From Termitomyces sp. T153 (lineage: Eukaryota > Basidiomycota > Agaricomycetes > Agaricales > Lyophyllaceae), in the NCBI GenBank assembly GCA_018296165.2, contig JACKQL020000002.1, positions 310,001 to 374,000 on the forward strand: a stretch of DNA of 64,000 nucleotides, in the 5' to 3' direction. Of the stretch, positions 22,901-32,980 are shown piece by piece. The notes beneath the pieces were generated by a model. The model searched no databases. It was given only the letters and a program-made list of their open reading frames with translations, and was not told where the DNA came from. The position numbers and the translations under genes were made by a program. Position 1 is the first letter of the stretch, and every line of letters begins with the position of its first letter.

Positions 22901-24642
22901 TGAAAATGGCTGAATCGGGGACCGTAGATGAATGCCGAGCACCCACGCACCCACAAACAGACGAAGAAGTGCCCATGCCCACAAATGACAAGATTGATCA
23001 AGACAGGATACTCGCGGCCCTAACTAAATTCAGTGACATCAAACCATTACCTTCAAATACGCACGACGAACCCAACTCATGGTCTGAAGCCAAGCGCAGT
23101 CCCGATGCACAAAAATGGAGTGAAGGCTATCAGGAGGAGATCAATTCGTTAAAAGAAATGGGTGTGTACAGGCTAATCCCACGATCTCAGGTACCAAGCG
23201 GGCAGAAAGTCAGAAAAGGGCGACCAATCTTTAAGATAAAACGTGACGAACAAGGAAAAGCAGTCAGGTACAAAGTGAGGCTTGTATTTAAAGGGTACGA
23301 ACAGGTGTACGGAAAGGACTACAGTAAGACAACGTCGCCGACAGCGCGCATGGAATCATGGAGGATACTCCTGCACATTGCAGCCGCAGAGGGCTGGGAC
23401 GCTAATCAGATCGATGTAAAGACAGCTTTCCTATACGGTGACCTACCAGATGATGAGACCCAATACATGGAACAGCCTGAAGGTTTTGAGGAGCATGGGA
23501 AGGAGGATTGGGTCTGCGAGCTGAAAAAGGGACTATACAGCATGAAGCAAGCGGGACGAATCTGGAACCAAACGCTGAACGAACGTATGTTAGCATGGGG
23601 ATTCACCAGGCTAGCATGCGAGTCCTGCATATATTACAGAAAAGGACCTACTGGCACCGTGATCGTAGCCGTACACGTCGACGACTTCTTAGCTATCGCG
23701 AGCTCAAAAGACGAAAACGAGAAGTTCAAAGCTCAAATGAAGGAAACCTGGACCATCTCCGACTTAGGGACGCCGAAATATCTCATGGGAGTGTCTGTAG
23801 AATGGGACAGAGAGAATCGTACAGTCGCACTATCTCAAACTGCCTTCATTAACCGTGTCCTGCAGCAGTTCAGACAAGAGGAAGCACATCCGCTGTCATT
23901 ACCTATGGACCCAGGCACAAAGCTGAGACGACCACAGCGCGAAACTCAGACAGAGGAGGAGAAGAGAGATATCCAACGACTACCATACCGATCATTAGTC
24001 AGATGCCTCCTGTACGTAGCAATCGCAACGAGACCGGACATAGCCTATGCCGTGCAGCAGCTGTCTCAATTCCTAGACAACTACAACAGAACGCACTGGA
24101 ACGCTGCGATCCGACTACTGCGATACCTAAAAGGCACGAGGGACATGAAGTTGAGAATAGGAGGACCATCAGTGGTACTGCGAGGCTTCACGGATGCAGA
24201 TTGGGCAAGTTGTCTAGATACAAGGAGGAGTACTGGTGGGTATACATGGTCTCTGGGCAGTGGAGCGATATCCTGGTCGGTCCGGAAGCAGAAGACCGTC
24301 GCAACCTCCTCGTGCGAGGCGGAGTATATGGCTGCATACGAATCGACACAAGAGTGCATCTGGCTCCAAACACTGATGAAGGAAATTGGCCGCGACTTCA
24401 CAGCAAAGCCAACAACGATGTTCTGCGACAACAAGGCCGCCATCACACTTTCTGAAGACCCCGCGGCGCACGCCAGGGTAAAGCACTTCGACATCAAGTA
24501 CCACTTCATTCGCAAACGAGCACGCATGGGCGACATAATCATTAAATATATCAACACTAGGGACAACATCGCCGACCTGTTTACAAAGGCCCTACCAAAA
24601 CCCCTGTTTACCCGCCTACGACAGATGCTCGGAGTATCGTGA
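19996..24642 (+). pseudogene. copia Gag-Pol polyprotein, one in-frame stop
   Basis: A single frame of 1549 codons is broken only by TGA at 20473-20475, where CGA (Arg) is the likely original. ATG at 19996 is the first good start; TTG at 19990 is not. Domains by residue: gag about 1-330, with a stretched Cys/His box (CTTC, then GHEAPFC) near 270; protease DSG at about 432; GAG pre-integrase HHCC (WHRRLGH, CDSC) 566-603; integrase core 630-740; reverse transcriptase with VHVDDF at 1227-1231; RNase H from about 1395 (FTDADW, SSCEAEYMA, FCDNKAA) to the end. The second integrase acid is missing: RTGFDGE has Gly 696 at exactly DX35E spacing from Glu 732. Otherwise it looks fresh. Confidence 0.9.
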
Positions 24643-24684
24643 CGTCCATGTGCGAGGAGGAGTGAGGGGCGCCGTGTCCACAGT

Positions 24685-24693
24685 AAGGAGGAG
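24685..24693 (+). promoter_or_regulatory. copia polypurine tract
   Basis: AAGGAGGAG directly abuts the 3' LTR and would prime plus-strand synthesis. A second purine run lies at 24651-24669. Confidence 0.75.
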
Positions 24694-25045
24694 TGTTAGA
24701 GTGTTGCGGGTGTGATATGTGTGACGACACAGAAGATACCGCAAACACAGGCACCGTGGCCACCCTCAGTGGCACAGTTGCTTTGTCCGACCTCGTATAT
24801 ATACAGCCACACGTTACCAGCACCCTCAGTTCCGTTTATACGTTCTGAGGGTGCGTTACTCATAGAATTACTTACACTCACATATACTAATACGCTAGTA
24901 CCTAGATTGAAAGACTTACAACATGTTATTCTAGGTACATACAAATACAGTTCCGTTTATACGTTCTGAGGATTGAAAGACTTACAACGTGTTATTCTAG
25001 GTGTTGGTCACATCCAGTATTGCTGCTATAGTCCTAGTTCCAACA
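24694..25045 (+). repeat. copia 3' LTR
   Basis: 352 bp, same length and ends as the 5' LTR, followed directly by the duplication GCCAG. Confidence 0.95.
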
Positions 25046-25050
25046 GCCAG
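25046..25050. repeat. Target site duplication of the copia element, right
   Basis: GCCAG, identical to 19410-19414. Confidence 0.9.
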
Positions 25051-25089
25051 CATGGCCTTGCCTGGGTGCATTGAACGCACCAACAGTAT

Positions 25090-25540
25090 GTGATGGCTTC
25101 TAGCCTGTCCACCAACTCCCTGCACTTTAATGTAGAGATCAAGACAACGGACACCCAGCAAGCCCATGGAATTACAGCTCTGCTGGATAGTGGCGCAATG
25201 GGACTGTTCTTGGACTCAGAGTTTGTCAAATGCCATAGCCTGACTATGCAGCCCCTCTCCAAGCCAATTCCAGTCTACAACATTGATGGAACACCTAACA
25301 AAGCAGATGCTATCAGCTCCATAGTCAACCTGGTCCTCTACTATTGGAATCATGTGGAGTGCACTGTTTTTGCTGTCACTAACTTGGATAGGCAAGACAT
25401 GATCCTTGGTTTCACATGGCTCTGCAAGCACAACCCTGAGGTAGATTGGACCAAGGGAGAGGTAATCATGAGCAGGTGCCCTTGGAAATGCTCCACCTGC
25501 ACTGCCAAGAACAGGGAAGAATGCTGGGCTCAAGTCTGAG
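25090..25540 (+). pseudogene. Family B protease region (+ copy)
   Basis: This is the aspartic protease that would cut the polyprotein. The active-site triad region reads ALLDSGAMGLFLDSEFVK at about 25176-25230, and ILGFTWLCKHNPEVDWT (25408-25455) is the conserved second half. The frame is open from 25090 to 25539. The same domain is at 38361-38723 in the minus-strand copy. Confidence 0.75.
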
Positions 25541-27340
25541 AATATGCAGCCATTCACATGTGTCACACCAGCCCTCTCCCCTTTGCAGATCTGGATCTCC
25601 TGTATCCCCCACCTCTGGCATTTCCCTGTAGAAAGGCCCTCTATGAGGACAACTGGAGGAGCAGCAGAGCTCTGGAGGAGGAACATAGAGAGCAGTTTGG
25701 TGGCATACATGAGCTGGAGTTTCTAGACAAGGCAGTAAAAGTGAGGGATCAGATTTGTGCTACCACCATATACTCACCACTCCCAGTTGCAGAGATCTGA
25801 GCTAGCCAGACCACATCCCAGAGGCTGGCCCAGGCATTTTCTGCCAACACTGTGCCCCAGGAATTCTAAGATGTTGTGCCCCTCTACCTCCATGCATTTG
25901 AGGATGTGTTCTCTAAGGTCTTGTTTGACATGCTTCTAGAGTGCAAGAAGTGAGACCACACCATTGAACTGCTGCCTAACTCCACACTCTCCAGCTGTAA
26001 GGTTTACTCACTAGTGCTCAGAGAACAGGACAAACTCAATGCCTTTCTGTAGGAGAACCTGGACTCCAGTTGCATTCACTCTTCCAAGTCTCCAATGGCT
26101 TCCTCAGTCTTCTTCATCAAGAAGAAGGATGGCTTGCTCTGATTGGTCTAGGACTATTGGGTTCTCAATGCCATAATAGTGAAGAACTGCTACCCCCTTC
26201 CCCTCATCTTCAAGCTCATCAACAACCTCTGGGATGCACAATACTTCACTAAGCTGATTATAACAATGTGCACATCCAGGAAGAAGATGAGTGGAAGACT
26301 GCCTTCTGAACCAATTGGGGATTGTTTGAACTGCTTGTAATGTTCTTTAGACTTACCAACAGCCCTGCCACCTTCCAAACAATGATGAACAACATCTTCC
26401 TAGACCTCATTGTGGATGGCATAGTATGTGTATACCTTGACAACATTCTCATCTACACCAAGACACTGGAAGAACACCATTGGATCACTTGCCTTGTCCT
26501 GAAATACCTCTGCCATCACTAGCTCTACCTCAAACCAAAGAAGTGTGAGTTTGAGCAGACTCAGATCAAGTATCTTGGTCTGATCATCTTGCATGGAGCT
26601 GGAGAGATGGACCCAGTGAAGGTGGCAGGTGTGGCAGAGTGGCCAGATCCCAAGAACAAGAAGGAGGTACAGGTGTTCCTTGGCTTTGCAAACTTCTACC
26701 AGAGATTCATTCAGGACTTCTTGCACCATGCTCACCCATTATACAACCTCACTGGGAAGGATATTGCATGAAGTTGGGGACCTCTGGAGCAGGGGGCCTT
26801 TGACACCCTCAAGTGTGCTGTGACCTCCAGACCCATCCTCCTTTTTCTGGACAACAACTCCCCTTCTGAGTAGAAGCTGACAGTGACTTTGCCACTGGGA
26901 CCATGCTCTTACAGCAATTCCCAGAGAATGAAAAGTGGCATCTGGTGGCCTTTTACTCCAAGAGCCTAAATGCAGTGAAGCAGAACTATAAGATCCATGA
27001 CAAAAAGATGCTGGCCATCATCTGGTTGTTTGAGGAGTGGCAGCACTTCCTAAAAGGCACATGGCACAAATTCAAGGTCTGAATGGATCACAAGAACCTC
27101 AAATACTTCCGGACAGCCAAGAAGCTCAACTGCCAACAGGCCCAGTGGTCCCTCTACCTCACCAACTTCAACTTCTTGCTGCACCACAAGCCTGGCTAGA
27201 GCATGGAGAAATCAGATGCTCTATCCTAGAGAGTGGACCATGGCATAGGAAGGGAAAATAACAGCAACATCATGCTTCCCTGCCCTGAACTGTTTGCGAT
27301 CTAAGCCATGGAGGGTCTAGCCATTGATAGGGCAGAGGTA
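25541..27340 (+). pseudogene. Family B reverse transcriptase and RNase H (+ copy)
   Basis: Readable blocks are the protease/RT linker (25560-25800), RT fingers with SSVFFIKKKDG (26103-26133), the palm with VYLDNILIYTKTLEEH (26430-26480; YLDN for YLDD by a CpG to CpA change), FLGFANFYQRFIQDF (26674-26720), and RNase H with a TKTL-like thumb before it and HDKKMLAIIWLFEEWQHFL (26998-27055). The last recognisable sequence is the linker to integrase (AMEGLAIDRAEV, 27306-27341), after which family C begins. Stops are scattered throughout. Confidence 0.75.
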
Positions 27341-27344
27341 TGAC

Positions 27345-27860
27345 TGGCATCACCACTAGTAGAAAGAACTCCTCCCTGAACTTCCTCTTCTGCTCATCAT
27401 TCTACACAAAGGCTTCATTTTTTTCCATCATCACATGGTGTACCAGCTTCCTCTCCTCTGGCCACAAGAAGTCCCTATTGTGTGCCTTATCAATGATTTC
27501 CTTACATTCTGCTATATACCAGCCTATAGGCTTAATGTCAGATGGACATGGGTTCAACTTTGGCATATTTTCCAAAAGATCCCCTAGGATATGCCTTTCA
27601 TGTATAGTGAAGTCCTCAAGACTGGTCACACCTTCCTAGCTACTAGCTTGTACTTCCTACTAACAAATACCTGCACCTTGGAAGGTGACTCCTTTCTTTC
27701 TTCCTTCTCCCTTGCTTTCCCTAGCAAATACCCCAGCTCTCCTCCCAGGTAGGCAGCTAATACTTTCACAGTCTTTTCTCCTATATGCCCTGCCTTATGA
27801 TAGGCAGCTAAATAAGCATCTCTTAACTCCTTCTTCTCAAACTTCCCATCTTTCAAACTA
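27345..27860 (-). pseudogene. Family C reverse transcriptase, amino-terminal part
   Basis: The minus strand reads DFTIHERHILGDLLENMP (about 27600), GWYIAECKEIIDKAHNRDF and LWPEERKLVHHVMMEKNEAF (27402-27530), the usual run-up to gypsy RT in fungi. It then ends in VVMPVIPL near 27345. The catalytic palm is missing. A charged linker (27626-27856) precedes it. Confidence 0.7.
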
Positions 27861-27967
27861 TATCCTACTACCCATTAACCTTCTTCTAGACTTCCCTCAA
27901 TCAATACTACAGCCTCTCCTTGATTTGCCATTAACTTTTAAAGGCTGAGGCTTTTACTTCTTCCATC

Positions 27968-28477
27968 TTATCCCCTACTTCCTCCTTCTGTAGCTTTTCT
28001 CACTCCCAGGTGGGCAGTGCCATGCACTTTTCTGTATTTAGCCTGCCCATCCTTTAGGTTCTGGATGTTGCTCTCAGTTAGAGTGTTGAAGGGCCTGCCC
28101 AACAAGATTGGGTAGGCTAGCTCCACAAACACATGGACTTGCAAGTACACAGTGAACCACTTCACAAATTTGAAAGGCATGTTGTGTGCCAACCCCACAG
28201 ACTCATTGACCTGCTGGTTGGGGTTCTCTATGCATAACCTTATGTCTGTATCATATGTAAGTCCCACTGCCTGTGCCTTCTCAAAAGACATGACTACAAT
28301 CTGTGATCCACTATCCAAGATTGCCTCTACCCTTCCTTGTGCATTCACCAGTGGATTCAATGACCTCAGGACTTGTACGTTTCTTGTCACATACACCACT
28401 GTTGGCTTTTCTCCTGCTAGCAATTTGTTCAAGAACATAGCTATGCAGTCTTGATGAACTACTTCCTCTTGATGCAC
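27968..28477 (-). pseudogene. Family C protease region
   Basis: A 169-codon frame holds VEAILDSGSQIVVMSFEKAQ (28270-28330), the DSG active site of a retroviral-type aspartic protease, followed by LAYPILLGRPF near 28100, the usual second conserved block. Flanking regions continue the polyprotein with stops. Confidence 0.75.
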
Positions 28478-29285
28478 TCCTTCCTCCTAACCATCTGCAA
28501 TGTAATAAGTGGCCTTGTACAAGTTCTCCATGTCCACATACTCCTCCAGCTCTTTGTATGGCTCCTTAGGTGCTATATTCTACTGCTGGATTGCTACTTG
28601 GACTACCAGCCTGCTACTACTGTTGTTGCTCTTGTAGAAGTCCCTTCTTGTCAGTGCCTTGTCCAACTCTTCTATTATCTCAGAGACCACCAGCAGATCC
28701 CTTGTCTCCACTGTTACTAATGTCTTTAGTATTTGATCCACCACTAATGCTGCTCCCTTTTCATCAAACTTTTGCCACTCATTGGCCTACTTACTATTTA
28801 CTGCTGGCACTTGCTCAAATGGCAAGTCCAAGGGTTACTTTTATTTTCTATTCCTCTGCTCCCTTCTCTGACCATGCTGTATAAAGCCCTCTCTGGTGGC
28901 TGCACTCTTGCTGATCCAGGTAGTGCATTGTTGTTCCTAGCAACCTTCATCAAGGACTCTAAAAATCCTTCTGATTGTGCCTCAGTACCTCCTCCTAGTC
29001 AGCCTGACTGTGTGTGTTGATAAAGGCAGTCATCAATACCTCATGCTTCCTTCTAAACTCCTCCTTAGCTTCTTTCTGCTCCTAGGCCAAACATTTAATC
29101 AAGTCATCACAGCTATTGCATACTGCATTGGTGAATGTTGAGAATACGACTAGTTCCACCACTGCTACTGCTGGGGCCATTGCTGCTCTAGTATGCCAAC
29201 TTTAGAAGAAATCAACCTTCTGATCAGTAACCATGTCAATATGCTCCTTTGGAGGCATACTGGGTAGTTCCTGAGGCACTGGCTC
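28478..29285 (-). other. Family C linker between gag and protease, decayed
   Basis: No frame longer than about 100 codons is convincing on either strand. Short readable pieces on the minus strand (PQELPSMPPKEHIDMVTDQ at 29210-29270) follow the gag zinc knuckle of 40700-40790 across the family B insertion. Confidence 0.45.
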
Positions 29286-29654
29286 TGTAAGGGCAACCTC
29301 CAGAAGTGGCAGCTCAAGTCATGCAGCTAGCAGAGGGGAATCCCCAGTATATTATCAAGTAGACAACAATACAATCAGTAACTAATCACCTAGCAGAAGG
29401 GAATCCAAAGAAAACAAGTTTAAGGATCCCCACTGCTTGGTGCGGCACATCAGTAGGTGGGCAGAGGCATGGGAATGACTGTATAGAAGGCTGGAGCTAG
29501 CTCTAACCCTAGGAAAGTGATTGATCAAGTAAGACAGGGAGTTCCAGGGGCCTCCAGAGATTTCTAAGAGTCTGGAACAAGCCTTAGAGACATTGAACAA
29601 GCTGCAGAGGTGCTGGAACAAGCCTTGGAGGTTGGAAATGGAAGTCTCCTGATA
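29286..29654 (-). repeat. 3' LTR of family B (minus copy)
   Basis: On the + strand it runs from TGTAAGGGCAACC to CTCCTGATA, 369 bp; the last bases are CCTGACA in the partner LTR. It is clearly similar along its length to 40288-40648. Confidence 0.85.
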
Positions 29655-29668
29655 TCACCCCCTCTCTA
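29655..29668 (-). promoter_or_regulatory. Polypurine tract of family B (minus copy)
   Basis: On the minus strand AGAGAGGGGGTGA abuts the LTR. The same position in element D has AAAGGGGGGTGA. Confidence 0.65.
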
Positions 29669-29824
29669 GCATGTGGCATCTTGATGTGCAGAGTAAAAAA
29701 GATTCCAGATTGCCTGGTCTACTGGTGAGATGGGATTAATTCCCTGGATGATGCATAGTGCATCTAGGTGCTTCCAATGAAACTCCTTAATAAGCCCTGA
29801 GGCATGCATGTTCTCTTTTAGTTT

Positions 29825-30720
29825 CTAGGAGATATCCTCAATTCCATAACCTTTCCACTTCACCTTATATTGTAGCCACTGTTGGAACAGATGACTATCC
29901 AGGATCTCCTCCACCTTATACTCCTTGCTGTCATTGACCATCACTAGAGGTGGTGGGGGTGCTAGGCATTGCTCCAAAATAGAATTCTTTGGGGCCAGAA
30001 TTAGTTTGACCACATTGAACACCAGATGGAGCTGGCACATTCCTGAAGGGCACCAGAGTCAATAGGCTAGGGGCACCACTACCATGATGGCATTGTAACC
30101 ATGGGTGTTGAGGAGCTCTATGATGAAGTTCACTGAAGTGACACTCCATTGCTTTGTGGGGATGGGTAGAGGATGTAGCTGTCCAGAGGGAAGACAATGA
30201 TGGGGCTTGGTCTGGAAGCAGAGATTGCATTTACTAGTGTAGAACCCAGCATACTAGGACATCTGGGGCCACCAGTAGTTCTGGAATACTAGCTCCAGCA
30301 TTTTTCATTGGCTGGGGTGTTGAGCAATTCATGAGTTGTGGTGTTGCTCTACAATCCTCCAGCAGAGCTCTGGAATGTTAGGCATGTAGATGCAGTCCTA
30401 TATTCCTCTGCATGGACCAACTTGACACTAGTGGTGCATTCTGATTTTAGCACTCAGGCAGCCTGAGCAACAAGTTCCTTCTGCTGATGGTCCCAGTTGC
30501 CCCACTAGATGCTTTGGAGGATGTCCACCTCTGCTCCCTGAATGGCTAGACCTTACATGGCTCAGATTACAAACAATTCAGGCTGAAGGAGCATGATGTT
30601 GCTATTGTCCTCTCCTCTGGTGCCATGGTCTGCTCTCCAGAACAGGGTGTCTAGTTTCCACATACTTCAGCCTGGCTTGTAGTGCAGCAAGAAGTCAAAG
30701 TTGGCTAGATAGAAGGACCA
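29825..30720 (-). pseudogene. Family B integrase and chromodomain remnant
   Basis: At the element's 3' end the minus strand reads YKVEEILDSHLFQQWLQYKV then KWKGYGIEDIS (29825-29925), a clear chromodomain with its aromatic cage region. This places family B among the chromoviruses. Integrase between here and 30720 is badly broken; short pieces of the core and tail are readable (LHLVFNVVKLILAP near 30000). There is no intact catalytic triad. Confidence 0.75.
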
Positions 30721-31619
30721 TCAGGCTTGTTGGTAGTTGAGCTTCTTGGCCATCCAGACCTCAAACTTATGCTGTGCACCCTCCAGAAAATGCTGCCACT
30801 CCTCAAAGGATCTGATAATAGCTAGCATCTCCTTATCATGGATCTCATGGTTGTGCTCTACTGTATTCAGGCTCTTGGAGTAAAAGGCCACTGGATGCCA
30901 CTTCTCATTCTTAGAGAACTGTTGCAATAGAACTGCTCCAGTGGTAAAGTTGGAGCTGTTGGCTTCTACCTGGAAAAGAGAGTTGTTGTCCAGAAAGAGG
31001 AGGACTAGTCCAGAGGTGATGGCATGCTTGAGAGCATTGAAGGCCATCTGCTCTAGGAGCCCCCAGCTCCAGGTAGTGTCCTTCCCAGTGAGGTCAAATA
31101 GAGGATGAGTGTGGTATGAGAAGTCTGGGATGAACCTCTGGTAGAAGTTGGCAAAGCCTAAAAAGGCCTGCGCCTCCTTCTTGTCCTTGGGCTCTAGCCA
31201 CTCTGCAACACACACCACCTTCACCAGGTCCATCTCCATGGCTCTGTGCATGATAATCAGGCCAAGATACTCAATCCGAGTCTGCTTGAACTTGCACTTC
31301 TCCAGTTTGAGATAGAGCTGGTGTTGGAGGAGGCACTCCAAAACAAGGCACATGATCCAGCAGTGCTCCTCCAGTGTTTTGGTGTAGATGAGGATGTTGT
31401 CAAGATATATGCACACTATGCCTTTAGTGATGAGGTCCTAGAAGATATTGTTTCTCATTGTTTGGAAGGTGGCTGGGCTATTGGTAAGTCTGAAGAATAT
31501 GACAAGGGATTCAAACAGCCCCCAGTTGGTCTGGAAGGTGGTCTTTCATTTGTCTCCCTCCTGGATGCACATGTTGTTGTAGCTCCACTGGAAATCCAGT
31601 TTAGTGAAGTACCATGCAC
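30721..31619 (-). pseudogene. Family B reverse transcriptase (second half) and RNase H
   Basis: A frame of 231 codons (30721-31416) reads MCIYLDNILIYTKTLEEH (YLDN instead of YLDD), EAQAFLGFANFYQRFIPDF, an RNase H amino part (LFQVEANSSNFTTGAVL) and HDKEMLAIIRSFEEWQHFL. Upstream, 31417-31619 holds YFTKLDFQWSYNN-like palm sequence broken by one frame change. The D element enters just before this palm motif. Confidence 0.8.
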
Positions 31620-31624
31620 CTCAG
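31620..31624. repeat. Target site duplication of element D, left
   Basis: CTCAG is repeated exactly at 37588-37592. Confidence 0.9.
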
Positions 31625-32770
31625 TGTCAGGGTCCGCTGACCTCGGGGGCGCAGCTGCACTGGGCGAGTCCTTACTAGGCGGGCGTGATTCCCCTGCATT
31701 GGTGACCGGACACTCGAAGACGTTCTGGGTCCTGGTGGTTTGCGCGGGTAATTGGGGAGATGTAATCCAGACAGGTCCGGGAAGGTCCGGAGAAGTCGGA
31801 TTGTGGGGAAACGAGACAGTCTTGGCGGGGTTCAGGCAGAAGGCCGTACGGGAGATTTGTGGAAGCAAGGGAGTAGGTGGCTGTGTGATCAATGGGGGCG
31901 GAGCCGGGGTTTGATGGGAGATCATTTGGAGTTGATGGAGTCCGGGACCGAGCGAAGAGTGAGGTCCAGACCTGGTAAGGAGTGTCGGGGTTCGTAATTA
32001 TAATCGCGGAGTTCGTGAGGTCGTTAGGGTTGATGAAGAATTGGGCACAAGGGTCAGACGACGTCACCAAGACGGCGTCGGACGAGACAATATGGAACAA
32101 GAGTAGATTCGAGTGGAGGTACGAAACGATAACGAGAACGATAACGAAAAGGGGACGAGACAAGACCGGGAGACTGAGATAAGACCGGGAGACTGAGATA
32201 AGACCGGGAAACTGAGAGTAAGGAGAAAGAGACACGAAAACGAACACGAAACACAAAAAGGAAGCAATCAGACCATAGGTAACGTTAAGCAATATCAAGA
32301 CTGGAGTACGAAGAGCTACTCGATGACTTATATACTGACTACCGGAGGACTTCGGGGTACGTCGGCTGTGGCAGCGGGGCTTGGCGGGGCTTGACGGAGT
32401 GGGCGGGTGTCGGTTGTGATCGAAGATCGTGCCGCGCTGATACGTTGATGGGATCGTGGGTTGTTCCGAGGTTGTCGTGATATTCCGGAATAGGTCGGAG
32501 GAAGCAGGGTGTTGAGTTAATGATGGGTGGGCGAAGATCAGGAATAGCGGGGGTGGTTCTCGGGGTTTGGGAAGCCCAGGGTAAGTGTCAGTGGCTGCGG
32601 GGCAGGCACCGAAGTTGGCCAGGGGGCCGTCGGAGTTAGCCAGGGAGGTGTCGGAGTTAGCCGAAGTAGGCGTGGGCATGGGCGGAAGTTCGGCGGAGCG
32701 TTGGGGGTCCTTTTGGGGGTTCGGGGGTTTGATGGACGATGTGCGGGGTTTTGGGGAACGGGTCGTGACA
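31625..32770 (-). repeat. 3' LTR of element D
   Basis: 1146 bp, TGTCAGGGTC..GGTCGTGACA on the + strand. It contains three copies of a 19 bp tandem unit from 32164. The predicted RNA start is at 32302, so R and U5 together are long (about 680 bp). Confidence 0.9.
32164..32220. repeat. 19 bp minisatellite in the D LTR
   Basis: The unit GACCGGGAGACTGAGATAA occurs twice perfectly, and the third copy is altered. The same array is in the 5' LTR near 36981, and it has four units in the solo LTR at 57736-57811. Confidence 0.85.
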
Positions 32771-32783
32771 TCACCCCCCTTTC
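32771..32783 (-). promoter_or_regulatory. Polypurine tract of element D
   Basis: The minus strand reads GAAAGGGGGGTGA directly before the LTR start TGTCACGACC. Confidence 0.8.
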
Positions 32784-32980
32784 AGCGTCGAGACCCTTTG
32801 AGACGCGGGGCAGGACGGGGATCGGCGGGGCGTGGGAGTCGAAGCCGAGCAATATTGATCAATCCGCAGCGAGTGATAGCGGCGTGGGAGGCGAAGTCGA
32901 AGCGCGGCCGCCGTTTTGTCAGGGTCCTCCTCACTCAATTTAAAGCTTTGGGCGTGCCCCGGGGTTTTCCAAATTTCGTC

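Larger units (their letters stand above)
19415..25045 (+). mobile_element. Ty1/copia retrotransposon, young and nearly intact
   Basis: It is 5631 bp with two 352 bp LTRs (TGTTAG..CCAACA) that differ at only three positions by eye. It has a primer site, one long gag-pol frame broken by a single TGA, and a polypurine tract. The flanking duplication is GCCAG. CpG content is normal, in sharp contrast to the decayed family B element it interrupts. Confidence 0.95.
17528..27340 (+). mobile_element. Ty3/gypsy family B, + strand copy (3' truncated, split by copia)
   Basis: The element comprises a 5' LTR (17528-17876), gag, a copia insertion (19415-25045), protease, reverse transcriptase and RNase H. 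It stops abruptly near 27340 at the start of the integrase region, where family C sequence on the minus strand begins. It is the same family as 29286-40648. It has lost nearly all CpG and all frames are broken. Confidence 0.8.
27341..29285 (-). mobile_element. Ty3/gypsy family C, 3' side (truncated; continues at 40649)
   Basis: Read on the minus strand from 29285 to 27341, this follows the gag of 40649-41640 once the family B insertion is removed. It is gag tail, protease and the start of reverse transcriptase, ending at the junction with family B near 27340. That junction joins two incomplete elements head to head, so a deletion or recombination is likely. Confidence 0.7.

Noticed and set aside
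22589..22984. Minus-strand frames inside the copia pol (also 20704-21036, 24081-24569)
   Set aside because: Shadows of the long + strand polyprotein.
31675..32679. 334-codon minus-strand frame spanning most of the D LTR (also 36492-37496, partly at 57286-58618)
   Set aside because: It crosses the predicted promoter and RNA start and contains the 19 bp minisatellite. In solo LTR 1 an extra 19 bp unit shifts the frame. It is better explained as chance in GC-rich LTR sequence than as a protein.
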